DNA of 42,429 nucleotides. Source: an uncultured Clostridia bacterium (GTDB lineage: Bacteria; Bacillota; Clostridia; Christensenellales; Aristaeellaceae). Under the pieces are notes generated by a model. That model had not been told where the DNA came from and did no database searches. It saw nothing but the letters and a program-made list of their open reading frames with translations. Below are positions 23,154-32,223 of the stretch, piece by piece (the first letter of the stretch is position 1; each line of letters starts with the position of its first letter). The stretch is taken from the NCBI GenBank assembly GCA_946407745.1, contig CAMJPQ010000025.1, positions 1 to 42,429 of the forward strand, written 5' to 3'. Position numbers and translations under genes: made by a program.

Positions 23154-24614
23154 ATGCAGACAGATATTCTCATCATCGGTGCCGGCGTGGTTGGCTGTGC
23201 GCTGGCACGGGATCTGAGCAGGTACACCGCCGGTATTACGGTGCTCGAAGCAGCCGCCGACGTAGCCGAAGGCGCCAGTAAAGCCAACAGCGGCATCGTC
23301 CATGCAGGCTTTGACGCACATGCCGGCTCCGTCAAGGCACATTACAATGTCAGGGGAGCAGAAATGTATCCCTCTTATTGCGCGGAGCTGGGCGTCCCCT
23401 ATCGGCAGAACGGCGCGCTCGTGCTTGCCTTTTCTCCCGAGGACCGCAGCACCATTGAGGCGCTCTATCGCCAGGGCCTGGATAACGGCGTCAAGGGCCT
23501 TCGCATACTGGAGCGTGATGAAATACTGACTTTGGAGCCGCTGACCAATGCGCAGGTCGTGTGCGCCCTGCTGGCCGAAACCAGCGGCCTGGTCAGCCCC
23601 TATGAGCTGACCTTTGCGCTGGCGGATCACGCCGCTGTAAACGGTGTTCAGTTTCAGCTGGATACCCCTGTCACCGCTGTGCGCCGCGAGGACAGCGGCT
23701 GGACGGTGGCGACGCCCCGGGGCGAGTGGCATTGCCGGATACTGATCAACTGCGCCGGCGCCTCCTCCGCCTGGATTCACAACCAGATGACGGGGCGGGA
23801 GGAGCATCACATTGTGAACCGGAGAGGGCAGTACTGGATACTTGACCATGCGTCTCCCCTCCCCTTCCGTCACACAATGTTCCAATGCCCGACCAAAATG
23901 GGCAAGGGTGTACTGGTCGCTCCCACTGTACACGGCAACGTGCTGCTCGGGCCTACAGCGGAAGACATCGACGATCCGCTGGACACCGCCACCACAGCCC
24001 AGGGGCTGGATGACGTGCTTCAGGCCTGCCGCCTGACCTGGCCTCAGGTCAACGTGCGCACCGCCGTTACAAATTTCTCCGGGATCCGCGCACACGAGGA
24101 AAAAGGCGATTTCATCATCGGTGCCGTGCAAGGCTGCAAACACGCCTACGAAACCGTGGGTGTGGAAAGCCCCGGGCTCACCTCCGCCCCGGCCATCGCC
24201 GCCGAGCTGAGCGCCCTGATCGCCGCGGCAGAAGAGTTAGCGAAGAAGGACAGCTGGGTCCAGGCGAAGCCCCTTCCAAAGCCATTCAACGAAATGACCC
24301 CACAGGAGCAGGCGGCTGCCTGCGCTCAGGATCCGCTCAACGGTCGCCTCATCTGCCGGTGTGAGGTTGTCACAGAGGCTGAGATCCGGCGTGCGATCCG
24401 CCGCCCTGTCGGCGCGCGCAGCATCGATGGAGTAAAGCGCCGCACCCGGGCGGGCATGGGGCGCTGTCAGGGCGGCTTCTGCGCCCCAAGGGTAGCGGAG
24501 ATTCTTTCAGAAGAACTGCAGCTGCCCATGACGCAGCTGACAAAGAACGGCGGGGACAGCCTCCTGGTCACCTCCACGCTCGTACAGGCCATGAAGGAGG
24601 CGCAGACGAAATGA
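23154..24614 (+). CDS. GlpA-like FAD-dependent glycerol-3-phosphate dehydrogenase with BFD-type [2Fe-2S] domain
   Basis: A 486-residue flavoprotein expected to oxidise glycerol 3-phosphate to dihydroxyacetone phosphate. The FAD dinucleotide fold is I-I-G-A-G-V-V-G-C-A-L-A (7-18), followed by a DAO-type catalytic region (N-S-G-I-V-H-A-G-F-D near 46-55). The C-terminal BFD-like domain (about 400-455) carries C-R-C-E near 403 and G-R-C-Q-G-G-F-C near 442, a four-Cys [2Fe-2S] site. This is the anaerobic GlpA arrangement seen in Clostridia, where GlpA, a pyridine-type flavoprotein and DUF1667 occur together. The ATG at 23154 lies just after the glpK stop; a ribosome binding site (GAGGAG) is inside glpK. 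It overlaps the next gene by 4 bases. Confidence 0.92.
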   Translation: MQTDILIIGAGVVGCALARDLSRYTAGITVLEAAADVAEGASKANSGIVHAGFDAHAGSVKAHYNVRGAEMYPSYCAELGVPYRQNGALVLAFSPEDRSTIEALYRQGLDNGVKGLRILERDEILTLEPLTNAQVVCALLAETSGLVSPYELTFALADHAAVNGVQFQLDTPVTAVRREDSGWTVATPRGEWHCRILINCAGASSAWIHNQMTGREEHHIVNRRGQYWILDHASPLPFRHTMFQCPTKMGKGVLVAPTVHGNVLLGPTAEDIDDPLDTATTAQGLDDVLQACRLTWPQVNVRTAVTNFSGIRAHEEKGDFIIGAVQGCKHAYETVGVESPGLTSAPAIAAELSALIAAAEELAKKDSWVQAKPLPKPFNEMTPQEQAAACAQDPLNGRLICRCEVVTEAEIRRAIRRPVGARSIDGVKRRTRAGMGRCQGGFCAPRVAEILSEELQLPMTQLTKNGGDSLLVTSTLVQAMKEAQTK

Positions 24615-25870
24615 TCGAAATCAAAAGAGATATCGTCATCATCGGCGGCGGTCCCGCCGGACTGGCCGCTGCCATTGCCGCGCGCGAGGCGGGCATCACT
24701 TCCCTGACGGTACTGGAAAGAGAGGCAGAGCCGGGCGGCATACTGCGGCAATGCATTCACAACGGCTTTGGTCTTCACCGCTTCGGCGAGGAAATGACCG
24801 GCCCGGAATACGCGCAGCGAGACATCGATAAAGCCCGCGAGATGGGCATCGAGATACTGTGCGATACCACAGTGCTTTCTGTAGAGGCAGATCACACAGC
24901 TACCTGTGTCAGTCCAGCGCATGGGCTCACCGTTTATCACGCCGGCGCGGTCATCCTGGCCATGGGCTGCAGGGAGCGGCCCCGCGGCGCCCTGGGCACC
25001 CCGGGCACACGCTGCGCAGGCATTTATACCGCCGGCAGCGCACAGAAGTTTATCAACCTGGAAAGCCTCATGCCCGGCCGCCGCGTGGTGATCCTGGGCA
25101 GTGGAGACATCGGGCTGATCATGGCCCGGCGCATGACGCTGCAGGGCGCGAAGGTGCTGGCCTGTGTTGAGCTGATGCCCTATTCCTCCGGGCTGAACCG
25201 CAACATTGTGCAGTGTCTTGAGGATTACGGCATCCCGTTGTATCTGAGCCACACAGTGACCAACGTGGAGGGGCGCGAGCGGCTGACCGGTGTCACGGTC
25301 GCCAAGGTGGACGAGCACCGCAGGCCCGTTCCCGGCACGGAAATCCATTTCGACTGTGATACACTGCTGCTCTCTGTCGGACTAATCCCCGAAAATGAGC
25401 TGAGCAAGGGCGCCGGCGTTACATTGAGCCCCACAACCAGCGGCGCTGTGGTGGATGACAGCCTGCAGACCAGTGTGCCCGGCATATTCGCCTGCGGCAA
25501 TGTGCTGCACGTGCACGACCTCGTCGACTTTGTTTCCGATGAGAGCTTCCGCGCCGGAAAAATGGCGGCGGCATATGTACGCGGCAGCCTTGCCGCCGGG
25601 GCAGAGCTTCCCGTGCGGGATGGTCCCGGCGTGCGGGGCGTTGTGCCCCAGAAGCTGCGCCTGCCTGTAGAGGAAGAGGTGCGGCTGATGTTCCGGCCGG
25701 ACGCTGTCTATAAGAATGCCACCGTGGTTGTCACTGCCGGGGAAACTGTGCTGGCCCGCAAGCGCAGCCTCATACTGACTCCCGGTGAAATGGCTGTGAT
25801 TCCGCTCAAGCCGCAGGAGATCCCCTCCTGCGACGGGCTGACGGTCCATATTGAGAGGGGGAACAACTGA
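24611..25870 (+). CDS. NAD(P)/FAD-dependent oxidoreductase, GlpB-like partner
   Basis: A 419-residue two-dinucleotide-fold flavoprotein. The FAD motif is I-I-G-G-G-P-A-G-L-A-A (10-20), the second nucleotide motif is V-I-L-G-S-G-D-I-G-L (about 160-169), and the C-terminal FAD signature is G-I-F-A-C-G-N (about 290-296). A cysteine pair is not conserved as in disulfide reductases. In this operon it should accept electrons from the GlpA-like enzyme and pass them on, probably to NAD or another carrier. It is coupled to its neighbours by 4-base and 1-base overlaps on each side. Confidence 0.9.
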   Translation: MIEIKRDIVIIGGGPAGLAAAIAAREAGITSLTVLEREAEPGGILRQCIHNGFGLHRFGEEMTGPEYAQRDIDKAREMGIEILCDTTVLSVEADHTATCVSPAHGLTVYHAGAVILAMGCRERPRGALGTPGTRCAGIYTAGSAQKFINLESLMPGRRVVILGSGDIGLIMARRMTLQGAKVLACVELMPYSSGLNRNIVQCLEDYGIPLYLSHTVTNVEGRERLTGVTVAKVDEHRRPVPGTEIHFDCDTLLLSVGLIPENELSKGAGVTLSPTTSGAVVDDSLQTSVPGIFACGNVLHVHDLVDFVSDESFRAGKMAAAYVRGSLAAGAELPVRDGPGVRGVVPQKLRLPVEEEVRLMFRPDAVYKNATVVVTAGETVLARKRSLILTPGEMAVIPLKPQEIPSCDGLTVHIERGNN

Positions 25871-26238
25871 TGGAGGAGCGCATCATCACCTGCATCAACT
25901 GCCCGATGGGCTGCCGCGTCACCGTTCGTCTGGAGAACGGCACTGTGACGCAGGTTTCCGGGAACACCTGCAAGCGCGGTGAGAGCTACGCCAGGCAGGA
26001 GGTCGTGGAGCCGCTTCGCATGGTCACCGCCGTGGTGCCGGTGGAGGGCTCTGTGCTGCCGCTGAGTGTCAAAACAGCCGCGCCGATTCCCAAGGCACTG
26101 ATAGCGGACTGCATGCGGTGCCTGTCCGGTCTGTCTGTTCAGCCCCCGATTGCCGCCGGCAGCGTGGTTGTTGCGAACATCTGCGGCACAGGAGTGGATG
26201 TCATCGCTACCAGAAGTGTCGCGGCAGTGTCCGCTTGA
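25870..26238 (+). CDS. DUF1667 family protein of the glycerol-3-phosphate dehydrogenase operon
   Basis: A 122-residue protein with an N-terminal C-I-N-C-P-M-G-C (residues 8-15) and a later Cys at G-N-T-C-K-R-G, which together form a plausible iron-sulfur or zinc site. Proteins of this family are regularly encoded with the two flavoproteins and are thought to be the third subunit of the complex, analogous to the GlpC electron-transfer role, though that is not shown. Its ATG shares one base with the preceding stop. The promoter of the downstream xylulokinase gene begins in its last codons. Confidence 0.9.
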   Translation: MEERIITCINCPMGCRVTVRLENGTVTQVSGNTCKRGESYARQEVVEPLRMVTAVVPVEGSVLPLSVKTAAPIPKALIADCMRCLSGLSVQPPIAAGSVVVANICGTGVDVIATRSVAAVSA

Positions 26239-26263
26239 CATGTTTCGCGCAGGCATTTATAAT
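26235..26263 (+). promoter_or_regulatory. Promoter of the xylulokinase gene
   Basis: TTGACA (26235-26240, overlapping the DUF1667 stop codon) and TATAAT (26258-26263) with a 17-base spacer, near consensus. The leader to the xylulokinase ATG is about 100 bases. Confidence 0.8.
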
Positions 26264-26372
26264 ACTGAGAGCTGTTATTCCTGACCACTGAAGCAGAATC
26301 ATACGCAGCGCATGCGGCAAAATGCAGCCAGAAAGAGGCGCACTAGCGCCCTACAAGGAGGTTCGGATTCGT

Positions 26373-27896
26373 ATGAAATATGTACTCGGCATTGACCTTG
26401 GCACCTCCGGCACCAAAACAGTGCTGTTCACGCAGGAAGGCACCGCGGTTGCGTCCGCGACGGTAGAGTATCCCATGTATCAGCCGCACAACGGCTGGGC
26501 AGAACAGGACCCGATGGACTGGTACAACGCCGCGGTTTCCACCATCCGCACTGTACTGGAAAAGAGCGGAGTCAGCAGGCGCGATGTTGTATCTCTGGGC
26601 ATATCCGGCCAGATGCACGGCCTGGTCATGCTCGACGCGCAGGGCAAGGTATTGCGCCGCTCCATCATCTGGTGCGATCAGCGCACGGCCAAGGAATGTG
26701 ACGAGATCCACGAAAAGATGGGAAAGGCTCGCCTGATCGAAATTACTGCTAACCCCGCCCTGACAGGCTTTACCCTCTCCAAAATCCTCTGGGTGCGCAA
26801 CAACGAGCCGGAGATTTATGCCAAATGCCGGCACATTCTGCTGCCCAAGGACTTTGTGCGCTACATGCTCACCGGCGATTTTGCCACCGAGGTCAGCGAT
26901 GCCAGCGGTATGCAGCTGCTGGATGTTCCCGGCCGCTGCTGGAGCGCCGAGCTGCTGAAAACGATGGACATCGAAGCCGATTTCCTGGCGAAGGTGTATG
27001 AGAGTCCCGAGGTCACCGGACATATTTCCAAGGCTGCAGCCGAGCTGACCGGCCTGAGTGAGGATACCCTGGTTGTCGGCGGCGCCGGCGACAATGCCGC
27101 CGCAGCAGTGGGCACGGGTGTGGTGGAGGACGGCAAGGCCTTCACTACCATCGGCACCAGCGGCGTTGTGTTTGCGCATACCAGCCAGCTCGCCATTGAC
27201 CCCAAAGGCAGGGTGCACACCTTCTGCTGTGCCGTACCGGGGGCCTGGCACGTGATGGGTGTAACGCAGGGAGCCGGTCTGAGCCTCAAGTGGTTCCGAG
27301 ACAATTTCTGCGTTGCAGAAAAAGAGGCCGCCGCCCAGATGGGCACCGACCCCTATGACCTGATGAATAAAGAAGCGGCCCAGAGCCCCATCGGCTCCAA
27401 CAAGCTGCTGTATGCCCCCTACCTGATGGGTGAGCGCACGCCACACCTGGACGCCGACTGCCGCGGTATGTTCTTCGGCCTGTCTGCCATGCACACACGG
27501 CGCGACCTGCTGAGAGCCGTGATGGAAGGCGTGACCTTCTCTCTGGCGGACTGTCTGGGGGTTCTCAAGGAAATGGGGGTCGAGCCCGAGAGCATGCTGG
27601 CCTGCGGCGGCGGCGGCAAAAGTCCCCTGTGGCGGCAGATGCTGGCAGACGTATTCGCCTGCCCCGTTGCCACTACCGTCAATACCGAAGGTCCCGCGCT
27701 GGGCGTAGCCATTCTGGCCGGTGTCGGCGCCGGGCTCTACCCGTCTGTGCCTGAGGCCTGCCGTGCAATGATTCAGGTCAATCCCGCACAGCAGCCCATT
27801 GAAGAAAATCTGGCACCCTATGCCAGGGTTTACAGCGTCTACCGGCAGCTGTACACCGCCAACCGTGAGGTGTTCAAGGCGCTGGCGCAGATCTGA
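26373..27896 (+). CDS. xylB: Xylulokinase
   Basis: Phosphorylates D-xylulose to xylulose 5-phosphate for the pentose phosphate pathway. The 507-residue FGGY kinase starts with Y-V-L-G-I-D-L-G-T-S-G-T-K (3-15). Substrate-contact residues are expected in I-S-G-Q-M-H-G-L-V (about 74-82), which is typical of xylulokinases rather than glycerol kinases. The ATP region has G-A-G-D-N-A-A-A-A-V-G-T-G near 232-244 and C-G-G-G-G-K-S near 409-415. AGGAGG lies 11 bases upstream of the ATG at 26373. It has its own strong promoter, and no xylose isomerase or transporter is adjacent. A related pentulose could be the true substrate. Confidence 0.92.
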   Translation: MKYVLGIDLGTSGTKTVLFTQEGTAVASATVEYPMYQPHNGWAEQDPMDWYNAAVSTIRTVLEKSGVSRRDVVSLGISGQMHGLVMLDAQGKVLRRSIIWCDQRTAKECDEIHEKMGKARLIEITANPALTGFTLSKILWVRNNEPEIYAKCRHILLPKDFVRYMLTGDFATEVSDASGMQLLDVPGRCWSAELLKTMDIEADFLAKVYESPEVTGHISKAAAELTGLSEDTLVVGGAGDNAAAAVGTGVVEDGKAFTTIGTSGVVFAHTSQLAIDPKGRVHTFCCAVPGAWHVMGVTQGAGLSLKWFRDNFCVAEKEAAAQMGTDPYDLMNKEAAQSPIGSNKLLYAPYLMGERTPHLDADCRGMFFGLSAMHTRRDLLRAVMEGVTFSLADCLGVLKEMGVEPESMLACGGGGKSPLWRQMLADVFACPVATTVNTEGPALGVAILAGVGAGLYPSVPEACRAMIQVNPAQQPIEENLAPYARVYSVYRQLYTANREVFKALAQI

Positions 27897-27916
27897 GAGC
27901 ACGCCGATTCATTTGA

Positions 27917-27941
27917 AGGCACGTCCGGTGGCATTTTTTCG
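27917..27941 (+). terminator. Possible terminator after xylB
   Basis: GGCAC (27918-27922) and GTGGC (27928-27932) form a short stem with one mismatch and are followed by ATTTTTTC. The stem is weak, so the call is tentative. The next gene converges from the other strand. Confidence 0.4.
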
Positions 27942-27998
27942 GCGGTCTGCCGCTTGCGTATTCTTGATTTGGAACCAGCTTTTCCCTGAAATTCAGTC

Positions 27999-28787
27999 TC
28001 AATTCTGCTGGCCTGCCTGTACAAGCCATCTGCCTGAAACAATGTAATCCATCATGCGCAGCGCCATGTTTTCCCCATCCTCGGAGAGCTCGGCGCAGCG
28101 CTTTTCTCCCAGCATTGCCTTGGGCAGGCTGGACTGGCTGAGCCGCACGCACACGCCCTGCGGCGCCGGCACGGAGCTGTCGTTGATGAGGAGGTCACAT
28201 ACGGTGTCTTCCTCCAGCACATAGCCCAGCATCACCACTACATGGCGGGTGCCCGCTCCGTTCAATTCCTGCGAAGAGTTGAAATGCAGGATCAGCCCGC
28301 CATGAGAACCATTCTCGTCAAAGAGCCGCGCCACCTCCTGCAGCATGTCCGCACGGCGCTGCGCATCCGACACCCTTGCCATGTGCTGGCGTACCAGTGC
28401 AAGGTTGGCCGTGGAAAAATCAAAGCCAAACCGGGAGCCGGTCTTCCCCCAGGCCACATAATTCGTCCAGCTGGAGGCATACCGTGCGCCGGCATTGTTG
28501 GCCGCTGCCATCTCCTGCGCAGTGTGCACCTCGCCGGTCTGATTCGTAATCACCACGGAGGCGGAGTGAAGTGCGCACGCGCCGTACAGCTCATCGCGGG
28601 TGCTGCCCTTATAAACCGTTTCACCTGAGTAATAGCTGCTGGCGAAGGGGAGTACCGCCTCTTCCCAGGCGGCGATATCCGCGTTGATGCGCGTTTCATA
28701 CCACCCGTCTGGCTCTCCTGTCTTCTCAGCGCACACCGTGCCGCAGGCAAGAACAAGGCAGCAGAGCAACAGCCATATCCTTCTCAT
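27999..28787 (-). CDS. Secreted protein with a C39-like cysteine-peptidase pattern
   Basis: A 262-residue exported protein with signal peptide M-R-R-I-W-L-L-L-C-C-L-V-L-A-C-G-T-V-C-A (1-20). I do not recognise the family with certainty, but the order of conserved-looking residues fits a papain-like C39 peptidase: C71 in Y-G-A-C-A-L-H-S-A-S, H182 in T-R-H-V-V-V-M-L-G-Y and D203 in L-L-I-N-D-S-S. In C39-type enzymes the Cys is followed by a helix, and the H-x-V-V-x-x-G-Y strand leads to N-D-P. The ATG at 28787 is chosen because AAGGAG lies 9 bases upstream and a signal peptide follows; a longer frame from 28946 runs into the divergent nrdR gene. It could instead be a non-catalytic relative. It diverges from nrdR with a 40-base gap. 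Confidence 0.65.
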   Translation of the reverse strand: MRRIWLLLCCLVLACGTVCAEKTGEPDGWYETRINADIAAWEEAVLPFASSYYSGETVYKGSTRDELYGACALHSASVVITNQTGEVHTAQEMAAANNAGARYASSWTNYVAWGKTGSRFGFDFSTANLALVRQHMARVSDAQRRADMLQEVARLFDENGSHGGLILHFNSSQELNGAGTRHVVVMLGYVLEEDTVCDLLINDSSVPAPQGVCVRLSQSSLPKAMLGEKRCAELSEDGENMALRMMDYIVSGRWLVQAGQQN

Positions 28788-28827
28788 TAAACCATTCTCC
28801 TTCAGTCCACAATCAGGGAGGTAAACC

Positions 28828-29298
28828 ATGCGCTGCCAGTATTGCAGCTGTGTTGACAGCAAAGTGATCGATTCCCGTCCCACAGAAGAGGGCAACAGCA
28901 TCCGTCGACGCCGGGAATGCTGCCGTTGCGGACGGCGATTCACCACCTACGAAAAAATCGAACTGATGCCCCTGATGGTGATCAAACGCGACGGGCGGCG
29001 GGAGCCTTTTGACAGCGCCAAGCTGAAAACCAGTGTATACCGCGCCTGTGAAAAGCTGCCTGTGCCCATGACGCAGATTGACGAAATCACCGCCAGGGTA
29101 GAGCAGCATGTTTACCGCTCCGCCGACGGGGAAATCTCATCCCAGCACATCGGCGACATGGTCATGGCCGAGCTGAAGAACCTCAATGATGTGGCCTATG
29201 TGCGTTTTGCCGCAGTGTATCGCAAGTTCACGGACCTGGGCACCTTCATGGATGAGCTGCAAAAGCTTGTCAACGAAAACAAGCAGAAGAGCGTCTGA
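28828..29298 (+). CDS. nrdR: Transcriptional repressor NrdR
   Basis: Nucleotide-sensing repressor of ribonucleotide reductase genes. The 156 residues have the standard build: zinc ribbon C-Q-Y-C ... C-C-R-C-G-R-R-F-T-T-Y-E (3-42), then an ATP-cone domain starting V-I-K-R-D-G-R-R-E-P-F (about 51-61) that reads ATP/dATP. GGGAGG precedes the ATG. A strong terminator follows. No ribonucleotide reductase gene is in the window. Confidence 0.97.
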   Translation: MRCQYCSCVDSKVIDSRPTEEGNSIRRRRECCRCGRRFTTYEKIELMPLMVIKRDGRREPFDSAKLKTSVYRACEKLPVPMTQIDEITARVEQHVYRSADGEISSQHIGDMVMAELKNLNDVAYVRFAAVYRKFTDLGTFMDELQKLVNENKQKSV

Positions 29299-29317
29299 AC
29301 CCCGTCAACGACACAGC

Positions 29318-29345
29318 GCCCCCGCAGTCAGCGGGGGCTTTTCTT
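29318..29345 (+). terminator. Rho-independent terminator of nrdR
   Basis: A perfect 8-base stem GCCCCCGC (29318-29325) / GCGGGGGC (29331-29338) with a 5-base loop, followed by TTTTCTT. Confidence 0.92.
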
Positions 29346-29991
29346 ATCTCGCTTCTTCCTGCATTTTCCGGTAGGTATCCCGGATGCGCAGCATCAGCTG
29401 CGCCGCAGTTTCCGCGTTTATGTCCTGTTCGCGCAGGTCACTGTATTCGATCGTCTCCCCTACCCAGGCGTGCACATGATGAAACGGTCTGACCCTGCCT
29501 GTCAGGTAGATCGGAATGATCGGCACATTGCACCTGAGCGCAATCAGGCCGACCCCCGCCTCCGTTTCCTCCATCACACCGTGATGATGGCGCGTGCCTT
29601 CCGGAAAGATTCCCAGCACACCGCCGTCGCGCAGCTCTTTCATGCAGGCTCTCATAGCCGCCATGTCGCTGTTGTGCCGGTCGACCACGATCATATGCAG
29701 TCCAAGCGTGATTCGGCGCATGAGCGCGTTCTTCACCAGTTCCTTTTTGCCAACGAAGGTCGTCTCATACCGCCTGATGGGGTATGCCACAACAACAGGA
29801 TCAAGCCATGACAGGTGATTGCAGATCACAATAAACGGTGCATCCGCCTGCAGGCGCTCTCTGTGGTGATAGGTCACAGGGCAGATGGTATTGAGCACCC
29901 CAGCGCCCAACACGCGCGCCACTTTGTACAGGCCGCCCGACTTGCGTTCTTTGGGACCCTTGTGCGCGGGCAGCTTTACCTCTTCCGGCAT
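29344..29991 (-). CDS. plsC: 1-acyl-sn-glycerol-3-phosphate acyltransferase
   Basis: Acylates lysophosphatidic acid to phosphatidic acid at the membrane, a core step of phospholipid synthesis. The 215 residues contain the acyltransferase box N-H-L-S-W-L-D (H-x4-D, about 57-63) and the glycerol-phosphate box F-P-E-G-T-R (about 130-135). The ATG at 29991 is chosen for AGAGGAAA just upstream; an in-frame ATG at 30012 lies inside a large hairpin and lacks a site. It follows pnp by about 80 bases on the same strand and may be read from the pnp transcript. Confidence 0.9.
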   Translation of the reverse strand: MPEEVKLPAHKGPKERKSGGLYKVARVLGAGVLNTICPVTYHHRERLQADAPFIVICNHLSWLDPVVVAYPIRRYETTFVGKKELVKNALMRRITLGLHMIVVDRHNSDMAAMRACMKELRDGGVLGIFPEGTRHHHGVMEETEAGVGLIALRCNVPIIPIYLTGRVRPFHHVHAWVGETIEYSDLREQDINAETAAQLMLRIRDTYRKMQEEAR

Positions 29992-30005
29992 GGTATTTCC
30001 TCTCT

Positions 30006-30047
30006 GATGCATACACCCCCGGTTGTCACGCCGGGGGTGTGTGCATC
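30006..30047 (-). repeat. Large hairpin between pnp and plsC
   Basis: A 17-base inverted repeat (30006-30022 with 30031-30047) with one G-U pair and an 8-base loop. It is centred between the pnp stop and the plsC ribosome binding site. No T-run follows on either strand, so it is not a standard terminator. It could be a processing site or protect the pnp 3' end. Confidence 0.7.
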
Positions 30048-30072
30048 TTCGCTTGATGATTCAGTTGATGGT

Positions 30073-32223
30073 TTACTCTCTGGACTCCCTGCGGGGCGGA
30101 CGGCGGTTGCCGTTGCCGGAGGGAGCAGGCTTGGCCTCATAGGTGATGTCGTTGCGGATCAGGTTGACACGGCCCTGAGCATCGATCTCAGCGACCTTGA
30201 CCTCCATCTCGTCACCGATCTTCACCACATCCTCGACCTTTTCCACGCGGTGGTTGGCCAGCTTGGAAATATGGATCATGCCGTCCTTGCCGGGGGTCAG
30301 CTCCACGAAGGCACCGAAGTTCATGATGCGCACCACTTTGCCGGTGTACACGTCGCCCACTTCAATGTCCTTGGCAATGCCCTCAATGATGCGGCGGGCC
30401 TTGCTGGCCGCCTCCTGATCGGGTGTGGAGATGAACACGCGGCCGTCGTCCTCGATGTCGATCTTCACGCCGGTCTCCTCGATGATCTTGTTGATCATCT
30501 TGCCGCGCGGGCCGATGACCTCAGAGATCTTTTCGGGATTGATCATGAAGGAAACAATCTTGGGGGCGTAGGGGTTCAGCTCAGCGCGCGGCTGGGGCAG
30601 GCAGTCCAGCATCTTTTCAAGGATGAAGAGACGGCCCTGCAGCGCCTGGGCCAGCGCCTGTTTGAGGATCTCGCGGCTGATGCCGGCGATCTTGATGTCC
30701 ATCTGGATGGCTGTGATGCCGTTCATGGTGCCGGCCACCTTGAAGTCCATATCGCCCAGGAAGTCCTCCAGGCCCTGGATATCAGTCAGCACAGCCAGCT
30801 TATCGCTCTCGGTGTCCTTGATCAGGCCCATGGCCACGCCGGCCACCGGCGCGTGGATCGGCACACCCGCATCCATCAGGGACAGGGTGGAGCCGCACAC
30901 AGAGGCCATGGAAGAAGATCCGTTGGAGGAGAGGATTTCGCTGACCAGACGCATTGCGTAGGGGAATTCTTCCTCGGTGGGGATCACGGGCAGCAGCGCG
31001 CGCTCCGCCAGCGCGCCATGACCGATCTCACGGCGGCCGGGGCTCTTGAGACGGCCTGCCTCGCCGGTGGCATACGGCGGCATATTATACTGATGGATAT
31101 AGCGCTTGAAGGTTTCAGAGGTGGACAGGCCGTCCAGCACCTGGCCTTCAGACACAGGGCCGAGGGTGGTCACGGTCAGCGCCTGTGTCTGGCCGCGGGT
31201 GAATACGGCGGAGCCATGCACACGGGGCAGAACACCAACCTCGCACCAGATGGGGCGGATCTCGGTCACCTTGCGGCCGTCGGCCCGGATGCCGTTGTCC
31301 AGAATATTGCGGCGCATTACCTCTTTGTTGAGGTAGTACAGCGCGTCCTCAATCTCACTCTCGCGGCCGGGGAACTTTTCAGCCAGAGCGGCAACGACCT
31401 CCGCCTTGGTCTGGGCCTCGCGCTGCTGGCGCTCGTACCGCTCGTAGGTGGAGAAGGTCCACACGCACTTGTCATACGCAAACTCGCGCACAGCGGCCTT
31501 GATGTCATCACCGGTGGAAATCAGCGGCACAACGGCCTTTTCCTTGCCGATTTCCGCCACGATCATATCCTGGAATTCCACCAGCTTTTTGATGTACTCA
31601 TGCGCAAACATGATGCCGTCGAGCATCACATCCTCACTCAGCTCGTTCGCACCGGCTTCCACCATCATGATGGCTTCCTTGGTGCCGGCCACGTACAGGC
31701 TCATATCGCTCTTGGCGCGCTCTTCCTCGGTGGGGCAGATCACGAACTCACCGTTCACGCGGCCCACGACCACAGCACCGGTGGGGCCGTTCCACGGGAT
31801 ATCGCTCACGGCGATAGCGATGGAAGAGCCGATCATGGCGGGGATTTCCGGGGGCACGTCCTGCTCAACGGAGAGGATGGTGACCACCACCTGCACGTCG
31901 TTGCGCATGCCCTTGTTGAACAGGGGGCGCAGCGGGCGGTCAATCAGGCGGCAGGTCAGAGTGGCCTTGTCGGTGGGGCGGCCTTCGCGCTTGATGAAGC
32001 CGCCGGGAATCTTGCCAACAGAATACTGCTTTTCTTCCACATCTACCGCAAGGGGGAAGAAGTCCACACCCTCACGCGGGGTGGGGGCCATGGTCGCGTT
32101 GACCATCACCACAGTGTCGCCCAGGTGCACCCAAACAGAGCCGTTGGCCTGCTCGCAGTACTTGCCGAATTCCAGCGTCAGCTTCTTTCCGGCCAGATCC
32201 ATGGAATAAGATTTATAATCCAT
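30073..32223 (-). CDS. pnp: Polyribonucleotide nucleotidyltransferase (PNPase)
   Basis: Phosphorolytic 3'-5' exoribonuclease of mRNA turnover and RNA quality control, and in Firmicutes also part of degradosome-like assemblies. The 716 residues are ordered as RNase PH domain 1 (about 10-140, with G-D-T-V-V-M-V and K-R-E-G-R-P), alpha-helical linker, RNase PH domain 2 (about 315-550, with [13 protein letters not shown]-like R-V-H-G and G-R-R-E-I-G-H-G), KH domain (about 560-620, [11 protein letters not shown]) and S1 domain (about 630-700, [14 protein letters not shown]). The ATG at 32223 is preceded by GAGGAGG; frames running further upstream are not needed. It lies after rpsO, the usual bacterial order. 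Confidence 0.97.
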   Translation of the reverse strand: MDYKSYSMDLAGKKLTLEFGKYCEQANGSVWVHLGDTVVMVNATMAPTPREGVDFFPLAVDVEEKQYSVGKIPGGFIKREGRPTDKATLTCRLIDRPLRPLFNKGMRNDVQVVVTILSVEQDVPPEIPAMIGSSIAIAVSDIPWNGPTGAVVVGRVNGEFVICPTEEERAKSDMSLYVAGTKEAIMMVEAGANELSEDVMLDGIMFAHEYIKKLVEFQDMIVAEIGKEKAVVPLISTGDDIKAAVREFAYDKCVWTFSTYERYERQQREAQTKAEVVAALAEKFPGRESEIEDALYYLNKEVMRRNILDNGIRADGRKVTEIRPIWCEVGVLPRVHGSAVFTRGQTQALTVTTLGPVSEGQVLDGLSTSETFKRYIHQYNMPPYATGEAGRLKSPGRREIGHGALAERALLPVIPTEEEFPYAMRLVSEILSSNGSSSMASVCGSTLSLMDAGVPIHAPVAGVAMGLIKDTESDKLAVLTDIQGLEDFLGDMDFKVAGTMNGITAIQMDIKIAGISREILKQALAQALQGRLFILEKMLDCLPQPRAELNPYAPKIVSFMINPEKISEVIGPRGKMINKIIEETGVKIDIEDDGRVFISTPDQEAASKARRIIEGIAKDIEVGDVYTGKVVRIMNFGAFVELTPGKDGMIHISKLANHRVEKVEDVVKIGDEMEVKVAEIDAQGRVNLIRNDITYEAKPAPSGNGNRRPPRRESRE

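Noticed and set aside
21830-23335. A 501-codon open frame on the minus strand opposite glpK
   Set aside because: No domain and no start signal; fully explained as the antisense of glycerol kinase.
26343-27902. A 519-codon open frame on the minus strand opposite xylulokinase
   Set aside because: Antisense frame produced by GC-rich codon use; composition is unlike a protein and the plus strand encodes a complete FGGY kinase.
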